Below are positions 28,659 to 39,178 of a DNA stretch of 64,000 bases, piece by piece. The position numbers and the translations under genes are program-made. Source of the stretch: Martinezella lusitana (lineage in GTDB: Bacteria; Pseudomonadota; Alphaproteobacteria; Rhizobiales; Rhizobiaceae); assembly GCF_010668395.1 (NCBI RefSeq), contig NZ_WUEY01000011.1, positions 124,001 to 188,000 on the forward strand, written 5' to 3'. The notes under the pieces were generated by a model. It was not told the DNA's origin. It made no database searches and was given only the letters and a program-made list of their open reading frames with translations. The stretch's first letter is position 1, and each line of letters begins with the position of its first letter.

Positions 28659-29732
28659 ATGCATCATGATCATAAAGGCCGTTCCGCCAGACGCGCATCG
28701 AGCGTCATGACGGCAATCGCCCTCTCGGTGTCGTTGAGCCTGCCGGCCGCGGCCGCCGACAAGCTCACCTACTTCACCTGGTCGGGCTACGAGCTTCCCG
28801 ATTTCCACAAGTCTTTCACGGCCGCGCACCCCGACAGCGTCGATATCTCCGTCTTCGGCGACGACGATGACGCCTTCACCAAGGTCAAGGCAGGCTTCCA
28901 TCCGGATGTCGCCCATCCCTGCTACGACAAGGTGGCGCGCTGGAACAAGGAAGGCCTGCTGCAGCCGATCGATACGGCCAAGATCAAGAACTGGGACAAG
29001 ATCTTCCCGGTCTTCCGCAATCTTCCCGATATTCAGGCCGGTAACGGCAAGGTCTGGATGGTTCCGTGGGACTGGGGCAACACCTCGGTTCTCTATCGCA
29101 CCGACCTCGTCAAGAACCCCGAGCAGAGCTGGAATCTCCTCTGGGACAAGCAGTATGCCGGACGCATCGCAACCATCGATGCCGTGCACGACACGCCTGT
29201 CGTCGCGGCCCTGCTCGCCGGCGTCAGCCCCTTCGACATGACACCGGACCAGCTGAACAAGGTGGCCGACAAGCTTCGCGAGCAGCGACCGCTGGTTTCG
29301 GCATATACGACCGACATGACCTCGGTGGAGCAGTCGCTCGCAAGCGGCCAGCTCGTGGCGGCCATGACCTGGAACGCATCCGCCGTCGCGTTGAAGAAAC
29401 AGGGCGTGCCGGTGGAGTTCATGAAGCCGAAGGAAGGCATGCTGACCTGGGCCTGCGGTTTCGTCATGCTGAAGGACGCCAAGAACACCGATCTGGCCTA
29501 CGATTTCATCAACAGCCGGCTCGAGGCGGATTCGGGCAAGGCGCTGATCGAAAATTATGGTTATGGTGCATCGACGACGACGGCTTTCGCCGCCGTACCG
29601 AAGGATGAGCTCGAGAATCTGCAGCTTCCCTCCGATCCGGAAACCATGCTGAAGTCGACCGTCTTTACCGGACCGATGAAGCAGAATGACGATCTGGCGA
29701 AGATGTTCGAGAAGGTCAAGGCAGGCGGCTGA
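28659..29732 (+). CDS. potD: Polyamine-type ABC transporter substrate-binding protein (PotD-like)
   Basis: A 357-residue periplasmic binding protein. The ATG at 28659 follows a strong AAAGAGGAG at 28642-28650 and is chosen over an in-frame extension to 28545 lying inside potC. The signal peptide is long, with RRASSVMTAIALSVSLSLPAAA in two adjoining stretches, cleaved before about residue 38. Mature landmarks are LTYFTWSGYELPDF and VPWDWGNTSVLYR, typical of the PotD/PotF fold. It delivers the amine substrate to PotBC. Confidence 0.9.
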   Translation: MHHDHKGRSARRASSVMTAIALSVSLSLPAAAADKLTYFTWSGYELPDFHKSFTAAHPDSVDISVFGDDDDAFTKVKAGFHPDVAHPCYDKVARWNKEGLLQPIDTAKIKNWDKIFPVFRNLPDIQAGNGKVWMVPWDWGNTSVLYRTDLVKNPEQSWNLLWDKQYAGRIATIDAVHDTPVVAALLAGVSPFDMTPDQLNKVADKLREQRPLVSAYTTDMTSVEQSLASGQLVAAMTWNASAVALKKQGVPVEFMKPKEGMLTWACGFVMLKDAKNTDLAYDFINSRLEADSGKALIENYGYGASTTTAFAAVPKDELENLQLPSDPETMLKSTVFTGPMKQNDDLAKMFEKVKAGG

Positions 29733-29744
29733 GCCCGAGATGCT

Positions 29745-29770
29745 TGGCCCGGACGCGATTGTCCGGGCCA
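29745..29770 (+). terminator. Hairpin after potD, within the operon
   Basis: A perfect 10-bp stem (TGGCCCGGAC with GTCCGGGCCA) around a six-base loop, without a T-run. Such hairpins often protect binding-protein mRNA and lower expression of genes behind. Confidence 0.65.
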
Positions 29771-29797
29771 TTCCCAATCTTGAGATGTGGAGTGCGG

Positions 29798-30398
29798 ATG
29801 GACGTGGATGAATTGACAACCAGGGCGGAGCGCGAGGCGGATGAGGCCGATGTCCGCATCGGCCGGCGCGTGCGCGCCCTGCGGCTCGAAAAGAACCTGT
29901 CGCTGGCGGATCTTGCCGCCAAGGCAGGCATATCGATCGGGGCACTCAGCCAGATCGAGCGCGGCATGTCTTCGCTGCGCGTTCGGGTGATCTGGCCGCT
30001 TGCCGCAGCGCTCGACGTCGAGCCGTCCGCGCTGATTACCGATGGCAACGAGCCGGTCAGCGATCTTTATTGCGTGCGCGCCAACAGCCGCCGTCCGCTG
30101 CCCGTGCATTCGGAAGGCATCACCAAGGATCTGCTGTCTCCTCCCGGCGCATCGCTGACCGGCATGGTCGTGACGGTCGAGCCCGGCGGCGGCACCGATG
30201 CCTATGCCCATAGCGGCCATGAATTCGGGATCGTGACTTCGGGCGAAGCCGAACTCGTCGTCGATTCGACGCGCTACCTCCTGAAGACCGGAGACAGCTT
30301 CGCCTTCAAGAGCACGCTGCTGCATTCGTTCCGCAATCCCGGAACAGAGCGCTGCACCATTCTCTGGGTCAACACGACCAAGCCTTCGGAGGCGCGTG

Positions 30399-30409
<11 letters not shown>
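29798..30409 (+). CDS. XRE-family regulator with C-terminal cupin domain
   Basis: A 203-residue regulator: a helix-turn-helix of the Cro/XRE type (LAAKAGISIGALSQIERG, about residues 40-57) followed by a cupin domain with HSGHEFGIVTSGEAEL and a C-terminal LLHSFRNPG. This is the PuuR-like architecture, in which the cupin senses a small amine or amino acid. I take the ATG at 29798, after GGAG at 29789-29792. The gene sits between potD and potA and probably controls its own operon through the GTGAAAA/TTTTCAC palindromes. Confidence 0.88.
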
Positions 30410-31484
<1,075 letters not shown>

Positions 31485-31508
31485 TCAATCAGAGACAATG
31501 GAGAACCC

Positions 31509-32936
31509 ATGACAAACCACCTGAAATTCTTCATCGACGGCGCCTGGGTCGATCCTGTCACGCCTAACGCGATCGACGTCATCAATCCGGCAACGGAGGA
31601 AGCCTATACCGCGATATCCGGTGGTTCGGCCGCCGATGTCGACAAGGCCGTCGATGCTGCAAAGCGAGCCTTTGCGAGCTTCTCCCTGACCTCCAGGGAA
31701 GAACGTCTTGCCCTGCTGAAGCGGATTCTCGAATGCTACAACGAGCGTTTCGAAGACATAGCGCAGGCCGTCAGCGACGAAATGGGCGCTCCGCTGCCCT
31801 TCGCCAGGGATTCGCAGGCCTGGGCCGGCCGCGGCCATCTTGAAGCGACGATCACGGCCTTCGAATCCTATGAGTTCACGGCGCAACGCGGCACGACCAC
31901 CATTCTCAAGGAACCGATCGGCGTCTGCGCGCTGATCACGCCCTGGAACTGGCCGCTCAATCAGATCGTCTGCAAGGTGGCGCCCGCGATCGCCGCCGGA
32001 TGCACGGTCGTCCTGAAGCCATCGGAGATCGCCCCGATCAGCGGCATCATCTTTGCCGAGGTCATGGCCGCGGCGGGAACGCCGAAGGGTGTCTTCAACC
32101 TCGTCAACGGCACCGGTCCCGATGTCGGGCAAGTCATGGCCGGCCATCGCGACGTCGATATGGTCTCGTTCACCGGCTCCACGCGCGCCGGCATCATCGT
32201 CGCCAAGACCGCCGCCGACACCGTCAAGCGTGTCGCCCAGGAACTGGGCGGCAAGTCGGCCAATATCATTCTTCCCGACGCCGATTTCGAGACCGCGGTC
32301 ACCAAGGGCGTCAACGGCTGCTTCGGCAACTCCGGGCAAAGCTGCGACGCACCGACCCGCATGCTCGTGCCCGCCGAACGCCACGACGAGGCGCTGGCGA
32401 TCGCCCGGAAGGCCGCCGAAGCCTTCAAGACCGGCGATCCCCGCGCCGAGGGGATCGATCTCGGCCCCGTCGTCAGCCAGATCCAGTACGACAAGATCCA
32501 GCGCCTGATCGAAAGCGGCATCGGCGAAGGCGCGACGCTGGTGACCGGCGGACCCGGCAGGCCCGAAGGCCTGAACCGCGGCTACTACATCCGCCCGACG
32601 ATCTTCGGCCATGTGACACCGGAAATGACGATCGCGCGCGAGGAGATTTTCGGGCCCGTGCTGTCCATCATTTCCTACGAGGACGAAGAGGACGCCGTCC
32701 GCATCGCCAACGACACCGTCTATGGCCTGGCCGCCTATGTTCAATCGACGAACATCGAGCACGCCCGCGCCGTCGCAAAGCGCATGCGGGCGGGATCTGT
32801 CTATCTCAACTATCCCGACTGGGACACCTTCGCCCCCTTCGGCGGCTACAAGCAGTCCGGAAACGGCCGCGAATATGCCGACTGGGCCATTCACGACTTC
32901 CTGGAAATCAAGGGCGTCGTCGGCTGGGGAAGCTGA
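31509..32936 (+). CDS. Aldehyde dehydrogenase family protein
   Basis: A 475-residue NAD(P)-dependent aldehyde dehydrogenase. The nucleotide-binding loop FTGSTRAG, the general base in QELGGKSAN and the catalytic Cys in NSGQSCDAPTR are all present. It is the end gene of the oxidase-pot operon and would oxidise the aldehyde released by the PuuB-like amine oxidase to a carboxylate. AATGGAGAA before the ATG gives a good ribosome site. Confidence 0.93.
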   Translation: MTNHLKFFIDGAWVDPVTPNAIDVINPATEEAYTAISGGSAADVDKAVDAAKRAFASFSLTSREERLALLKRILECYNERFEDIAQAVSDEMGAPLPFARDSQAWAGRGHLEATITAFESYEFTAQRGTTTILKEPIGVCALITPWNWPLNQIVCKVAPAIAAGCTVVLKPSEIAPISGIIFAEVMAAAGTPKGVFNLVNGTGPDVGQVMAGHRDVDMVSFTGSTRAGIIVAKTAADTVKRVAQELGGKSANIILPDADFETAVTKGVNGCFGNSGQSCDAPTRMLVPAERHDEALAIARKAAEAFKTGDPRAEGIDLGPVVSQIQYDKIQRLIESGIGEGATLVTGGPGRPEGLNRGYYIRPTIFGHVTPEMTIAREEIFGPVLSIISYEDEEDAVRIANDTVYGLAAYVQSTNIEHARAVAKRMRAGSVYLNYPDWDTFAPFGGYKQSGNGREYADWAIHDFLEIKGVVGWGS

Positions 32937-33211
32937 TATCACCGCGCCGCGGCACGATCGGCCGCGATCCGGGTGAGAAGATGAAACGATGGCGCGCGGC
33001 GGTCTCTCGACCGTCGCGGTGGCGTCTCCTCTGAAAAATTGAGGCCCCGCTCCGGACATAAGCGGGTCGGGGATCCCCGCCGGGATAGGGGCGAAGCGAT
33101 GACGTGCAGGCGTTTTCGTATTCGCCGGCGGATTTGACGCGGATCAATGTCGGATCGGCCAATCCATGGAAAACATCGAACCATCCTGAACAAAGTTCAT
33201 CGATTGGAGAG

Positions 33212-33886
33212 ATGGCCATGCGGGCACAAGACATCATGACAACGACGATCGTTTCGATCGATGACTGCGCCAATGTCCGCCACGCCATGCGGCTGATGAT
33301 CGAGAACGAAATCAGCGGCCTTCCCGTGCTCGATCAGTTGGGACGCGTCTGCGGCGTGCTGACGGAGGGCGACCTGCTCGCGCGCTGCGAAATCGGCTCC
33401 CTGCAACAATCATGCGCCGATATCGGCAAAGCGGACGGCGCGCTGCTGAACTATATCAGGAGCAAGGCCTGGCGCGTCGGCGACATCATGACGCCGAACA
33501 TCATTGCCGTCACGCCGGATACGCCGATTTCCACGATCGCCAAGCTCCTGGCATCCCATGGCATCAGGCGCGTTCTCGTTCTCGACGAGGGTCGGCTGGT
33601 CGGCCTTGTCAGCCGCCGCGATCTCCTGCGCGCCATCGCCGACGTGGCACCGGACAGGATCGCATCCGGCGATGCGGCTCTAAAGCTGGCGATCCAAACG
33701 CGATTGAGGAACGAACTGGGTCTCGACGGCAAGCGGATCGAGGTCGATGTTGACGATACCCAGGTTCGTGTGAGCGGCAGTATCGATTCCGAATTGCAGC
33801 GCCAGGCGATCAGGGTGCTCGTCGAACTTGTCGGGGGCACATGCAGCTATATTGACGAACTGCATCTCGCGCCCCAGATCGCTTGA
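33212..33886 (+). CDS. CBS-domain pair protein with C-terminal BON domain
   Basis: A 224-residue protein with two CBS motifs: MRAQDIMTTTIVSIDD (from residue 3) with GVLTEGDLL, and VGDIMTPNIIAVTPD with GLVSRRDLLRAI. The last 75 residues resemble a BON domain (RIEVDVDDTQVRVSGSI). CBS pairs bind adenine nucleotides and BON domains bind membranes or partners; the target is unknown. I start at the ATG at 33212, preceded by TTGGAGAG at 33204-33211. The GNAT gene follows at 75 bp. Confidence 0.85.
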   Translation: MAMRAQDIMTTTIVSIDDCANVRHAMRLMIENEISGLPVLDQLGRVCGVLTEGDLLARCEIGSLQQSCADIGKADGALLNYIRSKAWRVGDIMTPNIIAVTPDTPISTIAKLLASHGIRRVLVLDEGRLVGLVSRRDLLRAIADVAPDRIASGDAALKLAIQTRLRNELGLDGKRIEVDVDDTQVRVSGSIDSELQRQAIRVLVELVGGTCSYIDELHLAPQIA

Positions 33887-33961
33887 ACGACCACCCGAGG
33901 CTGCCGCCGATCGTGGGTGAGGCGATGCAGGTCAAATGCCATTCGAACACAGGAGACGACC

Positions 33962-34477
33962 ATGCCGGAACAGAAATGGAGCATCACCACGCGGGATGGC
34001 TTGCGGGTCTCGGTCAGGCCCGCGGGCTTGGAAGACGAGCAGCTCCTGACCGACCTTTTCGATCATGTCAGCCCGCAAGATCTTCGCTTCCGCTTCCTGT
34101 CGGCGGTCAAGCATGTTTCACGACGGCAGATTGCGGATCTGATCGGCATCGACCACCGCGCGGTAGAGAGCTACATCGCCTTTGCGGAGGATAGCGCGGT
34201 GCCGATCGCCACCGCCGTGCTCGCCTGCGATCGTGACAGGAAGCGGGCCGAAGTCGCCATTTCCGTACGAAGCGAATTCAAGGGGCATGGCCTCGGCTGG
34301 GAGCTTCTGGGCCTGATGGTCAAGGAAGCCGGACAACGCGGCATGGACAAGATCGAGTCCATCGAGGACAGAAGCAACTATGACGCCATAGAACTCGAAC
34401 AGAACATGGGCTTCACGGCAAAGCCCTATCCGGACGATCCAACGCTGCTGCTGCTGTCGAAATCGCTCGCCCCGTAG
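33962..34477 (+). CDS. GNAT-family N-acetyltransferase
   Basis: A 171-residue acetyltransferase domain. The acetyl-CoA loop is RSEFKGHGLGWELLGL near residue 100-115, after the beta strand AEVAISV. It resembles the stand-alone GNAT domain of the Pat/acyl-CoA synthetase-associated type (FDHVSPQDLRFRF). The ATG at 33962 follows AGGAGACG at 33950-33957. Substrate unknown; neighbours give no firm clue. Confidence 0.85.
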   Translation: MPEQKWSITTRDGLRVSVRPAGLEDEQLLTDLFDHVSPQDLRFRFLSAVKHVSRRQIADLIGIDHRAVESYIAFAEDSAVPIATAVLACDRDRKRAEVAISVRSEFKGHGLGWELLGLMVKEAGQRGMDKIESIEDRSNYDAIELEQNMGFTAKPYPDDPTLLLLSKSLAP

Positions 34478-34550
34478 GAAACGGCTGCGCCGGGCCGACA
34501 AGGTTTCCGATGAGGGCCGTACCCGTTGTCTTGGCAGGCACCAAACGGCT

Positions 34551-35957
34551 TTAGTTGTTTATCCGGTCGACATCCGGAAGTATCCACTTCTTGTCGAAGA
34601 AGTCTTTCGTCGGGCCGTAGGCGCGGAACATCAGCTCGAACTTCCGCTTTGCGTCGGTCGGAATCCAGTTTGCCTCCTGGCCGCGTGGAGCCTTGGGGCC
34701 GAAATAGAGATCGATGGAACCATCGGGCTTCTTGGCAAGCTCCGGGATCTGAGACGAGCGGCTGGCGAGCGAGACGTTTTTGATCAGGGCGTGCGTCTTG
34801 CGATCATAGGCCGTTATCGACCAATATTGCTGAACGGGAACGTTCGCCGGAACCGTCAGGCGGTAGGTTTTGCCGCCATCGAAGGGATGCCCTTCCTTGT
34901 CGCGAGTGGAAATCGAATAAAACTGGCCGGCTCCGAGCCGCTTGATGCCGACATAGGCGTAACTATAGGCGACGCCGCGATGTTCTATCGGACAGTCGTC
35001 CGGATCATCGAAATTCGCCTGGGCCGCCTTGATGAGATCGGGATAGGCGGGGTAAGTCCAGCGGCTCGTCTCGCTGAAGAATGGCGGCAATCCCGCATCG
35101 TATTTTGCTTCGAGCAGCGTTTGGGCTTCCTTTATGGCTTTCGTCAGGAGAGTTCCCGTGTGCCGGTTCGGCGCGAACGGCTTGCCCTTCTCGATCCCAA
35201 GAGATTTCAGCGGATCGATCATTGCTCGATCGCGTGCGATCCACGGCTCTTCCTGTACGACCCGATTGAGGTTCTCGAAGAAGCTCCCATCCCACCGGAT
35301 GGTGGAGTCGAAGAGCACATCCTTCACATCGGTGAAGACGGTCTCCGGCGGATGATCGGCCTGATCAAGGCTATAGACCTTCAGCTTTTTCCCGTAGGCG
35401 ATGGAGGCCTGGACGTCGGCATCGCCGTGACTTGCGAGATTGGAGCGAAACAGCATGTATCCCCCATACACCTCCGATCTCAGCGGAATATATCCCTCCG
35501 GCACCGTCTCCTGGTAATTCGGCGGAAGCACCAGGAATTTCCCGCCCTTCCCCTTGTCGTAGCCGAGCAGGCCGGCATCCTCCAACGGCAACTGCCATGC
35601 CGTCACGATGTTGCCGTTGAAAGATGCCGCCTCTTCCGCAGGCGGCAGGTCAAGAACCACCGGGCCATCCTTGGTGGTGAAGAACACCATGAAGTAAAGG
35701 GCGTCCGGATTTGGAGTCAGGGTCTGATTGCGCCAATCAAGCGGCCGCCCCCAGTAAATGACCTGCCCCACCTTGCCCGGCGTCTTTGCCAGCATTTCCT
35801 GGCGCATGAGATCGTAGTTCACGACGGGTATTCCCCAGACCGCTGCCTGCACGGCATTGCGCTCGATCTCCCGATCGAATGCGGCTTGCGATGCCTTGTC
35901 GGCGGCGACCGCCGGCAAGGCGAACAGAACCGCGAATAACATGACGACAAGTCGCAT
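34551..35957 (-). CDS. Exported DUF1254/DUF1214 domain protein
   Basis: A 468-residue protein with an N-terminal signal peptide (MRLVVMLFAVLFALPAVAADK), an N-terminal DUF1254 region and a C-terminal DUF1214 region (about 350-465). VQQYWSITAYDRKTHALI and RGQEANWIPTD are typical of the latter. Catalytic function is not known. The ATG at 35957 is used; the frame runs 14 codons further upstream without a signal-like start. A facing copy of the RTTTACNGTWRCGTACTY box lies 60 bp upstream (36018-36035), so it is probably a regulon member divergent from the lipoprotein hydrolase. Confidence 0.88.
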   Translation of the reverse strand: MRLVVMLFAVLFALPAVAADKASQAAFDREIERNAVQAAVWGIPVVNYDLMRQEMLAKTPGKVGQVIYWGRPLDWRNQTLTPNPDALYFMVFFTTKDGPVVLDLPPAEEAASFNGNIVTAWQLPLEDAGLLGYDKGKGGKFLVLPPNYQETVPEGYIPLRSEVYGGYMLFRSNLASHGDADVQASIAYGKKLKVYSLDQADHPPETVFTDVKDVLFDSTIRWDGSFFENLNRVVQEEPWIARDRAMIDPLKSLGIEKGKPFAPNRHTGTLLTKAIKEAQTLLEAKYDAGLPPFFSETSRWTYPAYPDLIKAAQANFDDPDDCPIEHRGVAYSYAYVGIKRLGAGQFYSISTRDKEGHPFDGGKTYRLTVPANVPVQQYWSITAYDRKTHALIKNVSLASRSSQIPELAKKPDGSIDLYFGPKAPRGQEANWIPTDAKRKFELMFRAYGPTKDFFDKKWILPDVDRINN

Positions 35958-36017
35958 GATGGCACCCTTCCCGTTTCGCTTGGCGGGGGAATAAGACACC
36001 GCGGACTTCGATTGCGG

Positions 36018-36035
36018 GAGTACGTTACGGTAAAT
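36018..36035 (-). promoter_or_regulatory. Regulon box copy 1 (toward the DUF1254 gene)
   Basis: Read on the minus strand it is ATTTACCGTAACGTACTC. It ends 60 bp before the DUF1254 start and faces copy 2 across 29 bp. Confidence 0.75.
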
Positions 36036-36064
36036 GCGGCGCCGCCGACCGTAAACGACAGTGC

Positions 36065-36082
36065 ATTTACGGTTACGTACTT
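36065..36082 (+). promoter_or_regulatory. Regulon box copy 2 (toward the lipoprotein hydrolase)
   Basis: ATTTACGGTTACGTACTT, ending 53 bp before the ATG at 36135. An extra half-site CCGTAAACG lies just upstream at 36048-36056. Confidence 0.75.
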
Positions 36083-36134
36083 ACGCCCGCGCCCGCGATT
36101 GCCGATGGTGCCAGCGATCAACGACGGAGCGCCC

Positions 36135-37346
36135 ATGCATCGATACCTCGCCATCGCTGCACTCCTTCTGCTGGCCGGCTGTGGCCATCCGGCTGGTGTG
36201 ATGACGCCCGTCGCGCTGCGCCCCGGCGCACCGGCAACCTCCCAGGTCGATATGCTGGTCGCGACCACGCGGCAGCCTTCCGGCAATCCGGCGACGCTGT
36301 TCAATGGCGAGCGCAGCCCGAAGCCCTATCTGACGGAGATCGCCGTCTCCATCCCGCCGAAACGGGATCCCGGCACCGTGCAGTGGCCAAGGCGCCTGCC
36401 TCCCAACCCGGACACCGATTTCGCCGTCACCCGCGTCAAACAGATCGATACGATCTCCGAGGGCAAGACATGGTTCAAGCAGCATGTCGAGGATGGCCAT
36501 GCCCTGGTCTTCGTCCACGGCTTCAACAACAAGTACGAGGATTCGGTCTTCCGGCTGGCACAGATCGTCCATGACTCCCGCATGAGGGCGACGCCGATCC
36601 TGTTCACCTGGCCGTCGCGCGCAAGCCTGTTCGCCTATGAATACGACAAGGAGAGCACGAACTATTCCCGAACGGCGCTGGAACAGGCGCTGCGTATTCT
36701 TGCACGCGACCCCAACGTCAAGGACATCACGATCCTCGCCCACTCTATGGGGACATGGCTTGCCATGGAGTCCCTGCGCCAGATGGGCATTCGCGACGGC
36801 CACGTCGACCCCAAGATCCGCGATGTCATTCTTGCCTCGCCCGATATCGACATTCAGGTCTTTGCCAAGCAGTTCGTCGAGATGGGAAGCCCGCATCCCA
36901 AGTTTACGATATTCGTCTCCCAGGACGACCGTGCCCTCGCCGCTTCGAGCTGGATCACCGGCCGCGTCCAGAGGCTCGGCGCCATCAACCCCGCCGAGGA
37001 ACCCTATCGCTCGCGCCTCGAAAAGGCCGGGATCACCGCGATCGATCTGACGAAGGTCAAGAGCGGGGACAGCATGAACCATGGGAAATTCGCCGAGAGC
37101 CCCCAGATCGTTCAGCTTATCGGCCAGCGGCTGATGACGGGCCAGACGCTGACGGACTCCAACGTTTCGCTCGGCGAAGGCGTCGCGGCCGTTATCGGCG
37201 GAACCGCAAGGACGGTCGGAACCGTTGCGGCAACGACGATTTCCGCCCCCTTGAACGCCGTCGAACAGCCGCACACGCACCATTCGCCGACCGATCTCGG
37301 GTCGACTTTGACCGAAGATCCGGAATCGAAACCGCTGACGCAATGA
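36135..37346 (+). CDS. Lipoprotein alpha/beta hydrolase (DUF900 family)
   Basis: A 403-residue protein with a lipobox (LLLAGC, Cys16), so it is probably anchored to the periplasmic face of a membrane. The hydrolase core shows HGFNNKYED, LFTWPS and the nucleophile elbow AHSMGTW, as in the DUF900 group. A C-terminal tail of about 60 residues is low in structure and ends with a His/Pro patch. The ATG at 36135 is chosen because it gives the lipobox signal; an ATG at 36105 is the alternative. The substrate is unknown. A regulon box lies 53 bp upstream. Confidence 0.87.
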   Translation: MHRYLAIAALLLLAGCGHPAGVMTPVALRPGAPATSQVDMLVATTRQPSGNPATLFNGERSPKPYLTEIAVSIPPKRDPGTVQWPRRLPPNPDTDFAVTRVKQIDTISEGKTWFKQHVEDGHALVFVHGFNNKYEDSVFRLAQIVHDSRMRATPILFTWPSRASLFAYEYDKESTNYSRTALEQALRILARDPNVKDITILAHSMGTWLAMESLRQMGIRDGHVDPKIRDVILASPDIDIQVFAKQFVEMGSPHPKFTIFVSQDDRALAASSWITGRVQRLGAINPAEEPYRSRLEKAGITAIDLTKVKSGDSMNHGKFAESPQIVQLIGQRLMTGQTLTDSNVSLGEGVAAVIGGTARTVGTVAATTISAPLNAVEQPHTHHSPTDLGSTLTEDPESKPLTQ

Positions 37347-37389
37347 ACATCCGTGTTTTACGTCCGCATTTACCATCAGCAACGCGACC

Positions 37390-37407
37390 ATTTACCGTTA
37401 CGTACTT
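37390..37407 (+). promoter_or_regulatory. Regulon box copy 3 (toward the sulfatase)
   Basis: ATTTACCGTTACGTACTT, ending 126 bp before the sulfatase ATG. Two further half-sites, TTTTACG and ATTTACC, lie at 37356-37374. The long leader contains a possible 10-codon upstream ORF. Confidence 0.75.
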
Positions 37408-37501
37408 CCGCGCCCGTAGATAAAGAAGAAGTCTTCCCTGCGTCGAATGACGACGATCCAGCTGCGGCGGCATCCGTCCGCCCGACGATAGGGAGACCGT
37501 A

Positions 37502-37534
37502 ATGTTCAACGACCGAATTGCTGGGAGGACGTGA
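37502..37534 (+). other. Possible leader ORF coupled to the sulfatase
   Basis: A 10-codon frame starts at the ATG at 37502 after GGGAG (37491-37495) and ends TGA so that its stop overlaps the sulfatase ATG (TGATG). Translation through it could couple to or tune the sulfatase start. Its size makes chance occurrence quite possible. Confidence 0.3.
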
Positions 37535-39165
37535 TGACCTCCCTTTCCAACAAGCTCTTTTTCGCGACCTTCGCCGCCGCGATGACCTTGACGTCGACAA
37601 CATTCCTGACGTCAGCTCATGCACAATCCGCCACGACCGCGGCAGCGCCGGCCAATCCCGCCCCGCCAAACATTCTTGTCATTTTCGGCGACGATGTCGG
37701 CCAGACCAACATCAGCGCCTATTCCATGGGCGTGGTCGGTTACAAGACTCCGAACATCGACAGCATTGCCAAACAGGGCATGATGTTTACCGACTATTAC
37801 GCGGAGAACAGTTGCACGGCCGGCCGCTCGACCTTCATCACCGGCCAGGTTTGCCTGCGGACGGGTCTTTGCAAAGTGGGCGCTCCGGGAGCCCCCGTCG
37901 GCCTGCAGCCCGGTGACATGACGATTGCCCAGGCGCTCAAGCCGCTTGGCTATGCGACCGGCCAGTTCGGCAAGAACCATCTCGGCGACAAGGACGAATA
38001 TCTGCCGACCAACCACGGCTTCGACGAATTCTTCGGCAATCTCTATCATCTCAACGCCGAGGAAGAGCCCGAAGCTCCCTATTGGCCCAAGGACGATCCG
38101 GAATTCCTGAAGGCTTACAATCCGCGTGGCGTCGTCAAGGCATCGGCCGACGGCAAGGTCGAAGATACCGGTCCCTTGACCAAGAAACGCATGGAGACGA
38201 TCGACGACGAGACCACCGCCGCCGCGATCGATTTCATGGGCCGGCAGGTCAAGCAGAAAAAGCCGTTCTTCACCTGGATGAACACGACGCGCATGCACGC
38301 CTTCACCCATGTACGGGAATCGATGCACGGCCAGAGCGGCATGCCGGGGAACGACTATGCCGATGGCATGGTCGAGCACGATGGCGATGTCGGCAAGCTG
38401 CTGAAGGCGCTCGACGATCTCGGCATCAAAGACAACACCATCGTCGTCTATACGACGGATAACGGCCCCAACCAGTGGTCGTGGCCCGACGCCGCGACCA
38501 CCCCGTTCCGCAGCGAAAAGGACACCAACTGGGAAGGCGCCTTCCGCGTTCCGGCGATGATCCGTTGGCCCGGACACATCCAGCCCGGCCAGGTCACGAA
38601 CGGCATCTTCTCCGGTCTCGACTGGTTTCCAACCCTTCTTGCCGCTGCCGGTGATCCGGGCGTCAAGGACCGCTTGCTGAAGGGGTGGCAGCCTGCAGGC
38701 AGCAGCACGACCTTCAAGAACCATCTCGACGGCTACAACCAGCTCGACTACCTGGAAGGCAAGTCCGACCAGAGCGCCCGCCACGACTTCTACTACTTCG
38801 ACGACGACGGCAATCTGGTCGCAACGCGGTTCGACGATTGGAAGGTCGTGTTCCACGAGCAGCCCGCGCCCGGAGGCTTCGCGGTATGGCAAACGCCTCT
38901 GATCACCTGGCGGGTTCCAAAGCTGTTCAATCTCAGAATGGACCCCTACGAGCGCGCGGATATCGTATCCGACCAGTACAACGACTGGCTCGTCCGCAAC
39001 GACTACCTTCTCGTCAAGGGTCAATTGCAGGCCGCCGCCTTCCTGCAAACATTCCTCACCTATCCTCCGAGCCAGCGGGGTGCGAGCTTCAACATCGAAG
39101 GCGTCCGTGCGCAGGTCGACAAGGCGATCGACCAGTCCTTCAAGGATCGCGGCATCGAAAAATAG
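37534..39165 (+). CDS. Exported type I sulfatase (arylsulfatase) with Cys-type formylglycine site
   Basis: A 543-residue alkaline-phosphatase-superfamily sulfatase. A Sec-type signal (to about residue 30, AHA) is followed by the metal ligands in NILVIFGDDVGQ (Asp53/Asp54) and the modification motif SCTAGRSTF, with Cys94 as the residue to be turned into formylglycine. DNGPNQWSWPD and the C-terminal RMDPYERAD also fit. It hydrolyses sulfate esters (some homologues phosphonates) in the periplasm. A matching formylglycine-generating enzyme is encoded at 45605 under the same box. GGGAGG (37523-37528) precedes GTG 37531 and ATG 37534; the ATG is taken. Confidence 0.9.
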   Translation: MTSLSNKLFFATFAAAMTLTSTTFLTSAHAQSATTAAAPANPAPPNILVIFGDDVGQTNISAYSMGVVGYKTPNIDSIAKQGMMFTDYYAENSCTAGRSTFITGQVCLRTGLCKVGAPGAPVGLQPGDMTIAQALKPLGYATGQFGKNHLGDKDEYLPTNHGFDEFFGNLYHLNAEEEPEAPYWPKDDPEFLKAYNPRGVVKASADGKVEDTGPLTKKRMETIDDETTAAAIDFMGRQVKQKKPFFTWMNTTRMHAFTHVRESMHGQSGMPGNDYADGMVEHDGDVGKLLKALDDLGIKDNTIVVYTTDNGPNQWSWPDAATTPFRSEKDTNWEGAFRVPAMIRWPGHIQPGQVTNGIFSGLDWFPTLLAAAGDPGVKDRLLKGWQPAGSSTTFKNHLDGYNQLDYLEGKSDQSARHDFYYFDDDGNLVATRFDDWKVVFHEQPAPGGFAVWQTPLITWRVPKLFNLRMDPYERADIVSDQYNDWLVRNDYLLVKGQLQAAAFLQTFLTYPPSQRGASFNIEGVRAQVDKAIDQSFKDRGIEK

Positions 39166-39178
39166 AGGCGATCACCGT

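Noticed and set aside
31485-33059. A 524-codon minus-strand frame opposite the aldehyde dehydrogenase
   Set aside because: The plus strand encodes an aldehyde dehydrogenase with all catalytic motifs; the antisense product has none.
33046-33066. Hairpin CCCGCT/AGCGGG before the CBS-BON gene as a terminator
   Set aside because: The stem is only 6 bp with no T-run and lies 110 bp after the aldehyde dehydrogenase stop; support is too weak.
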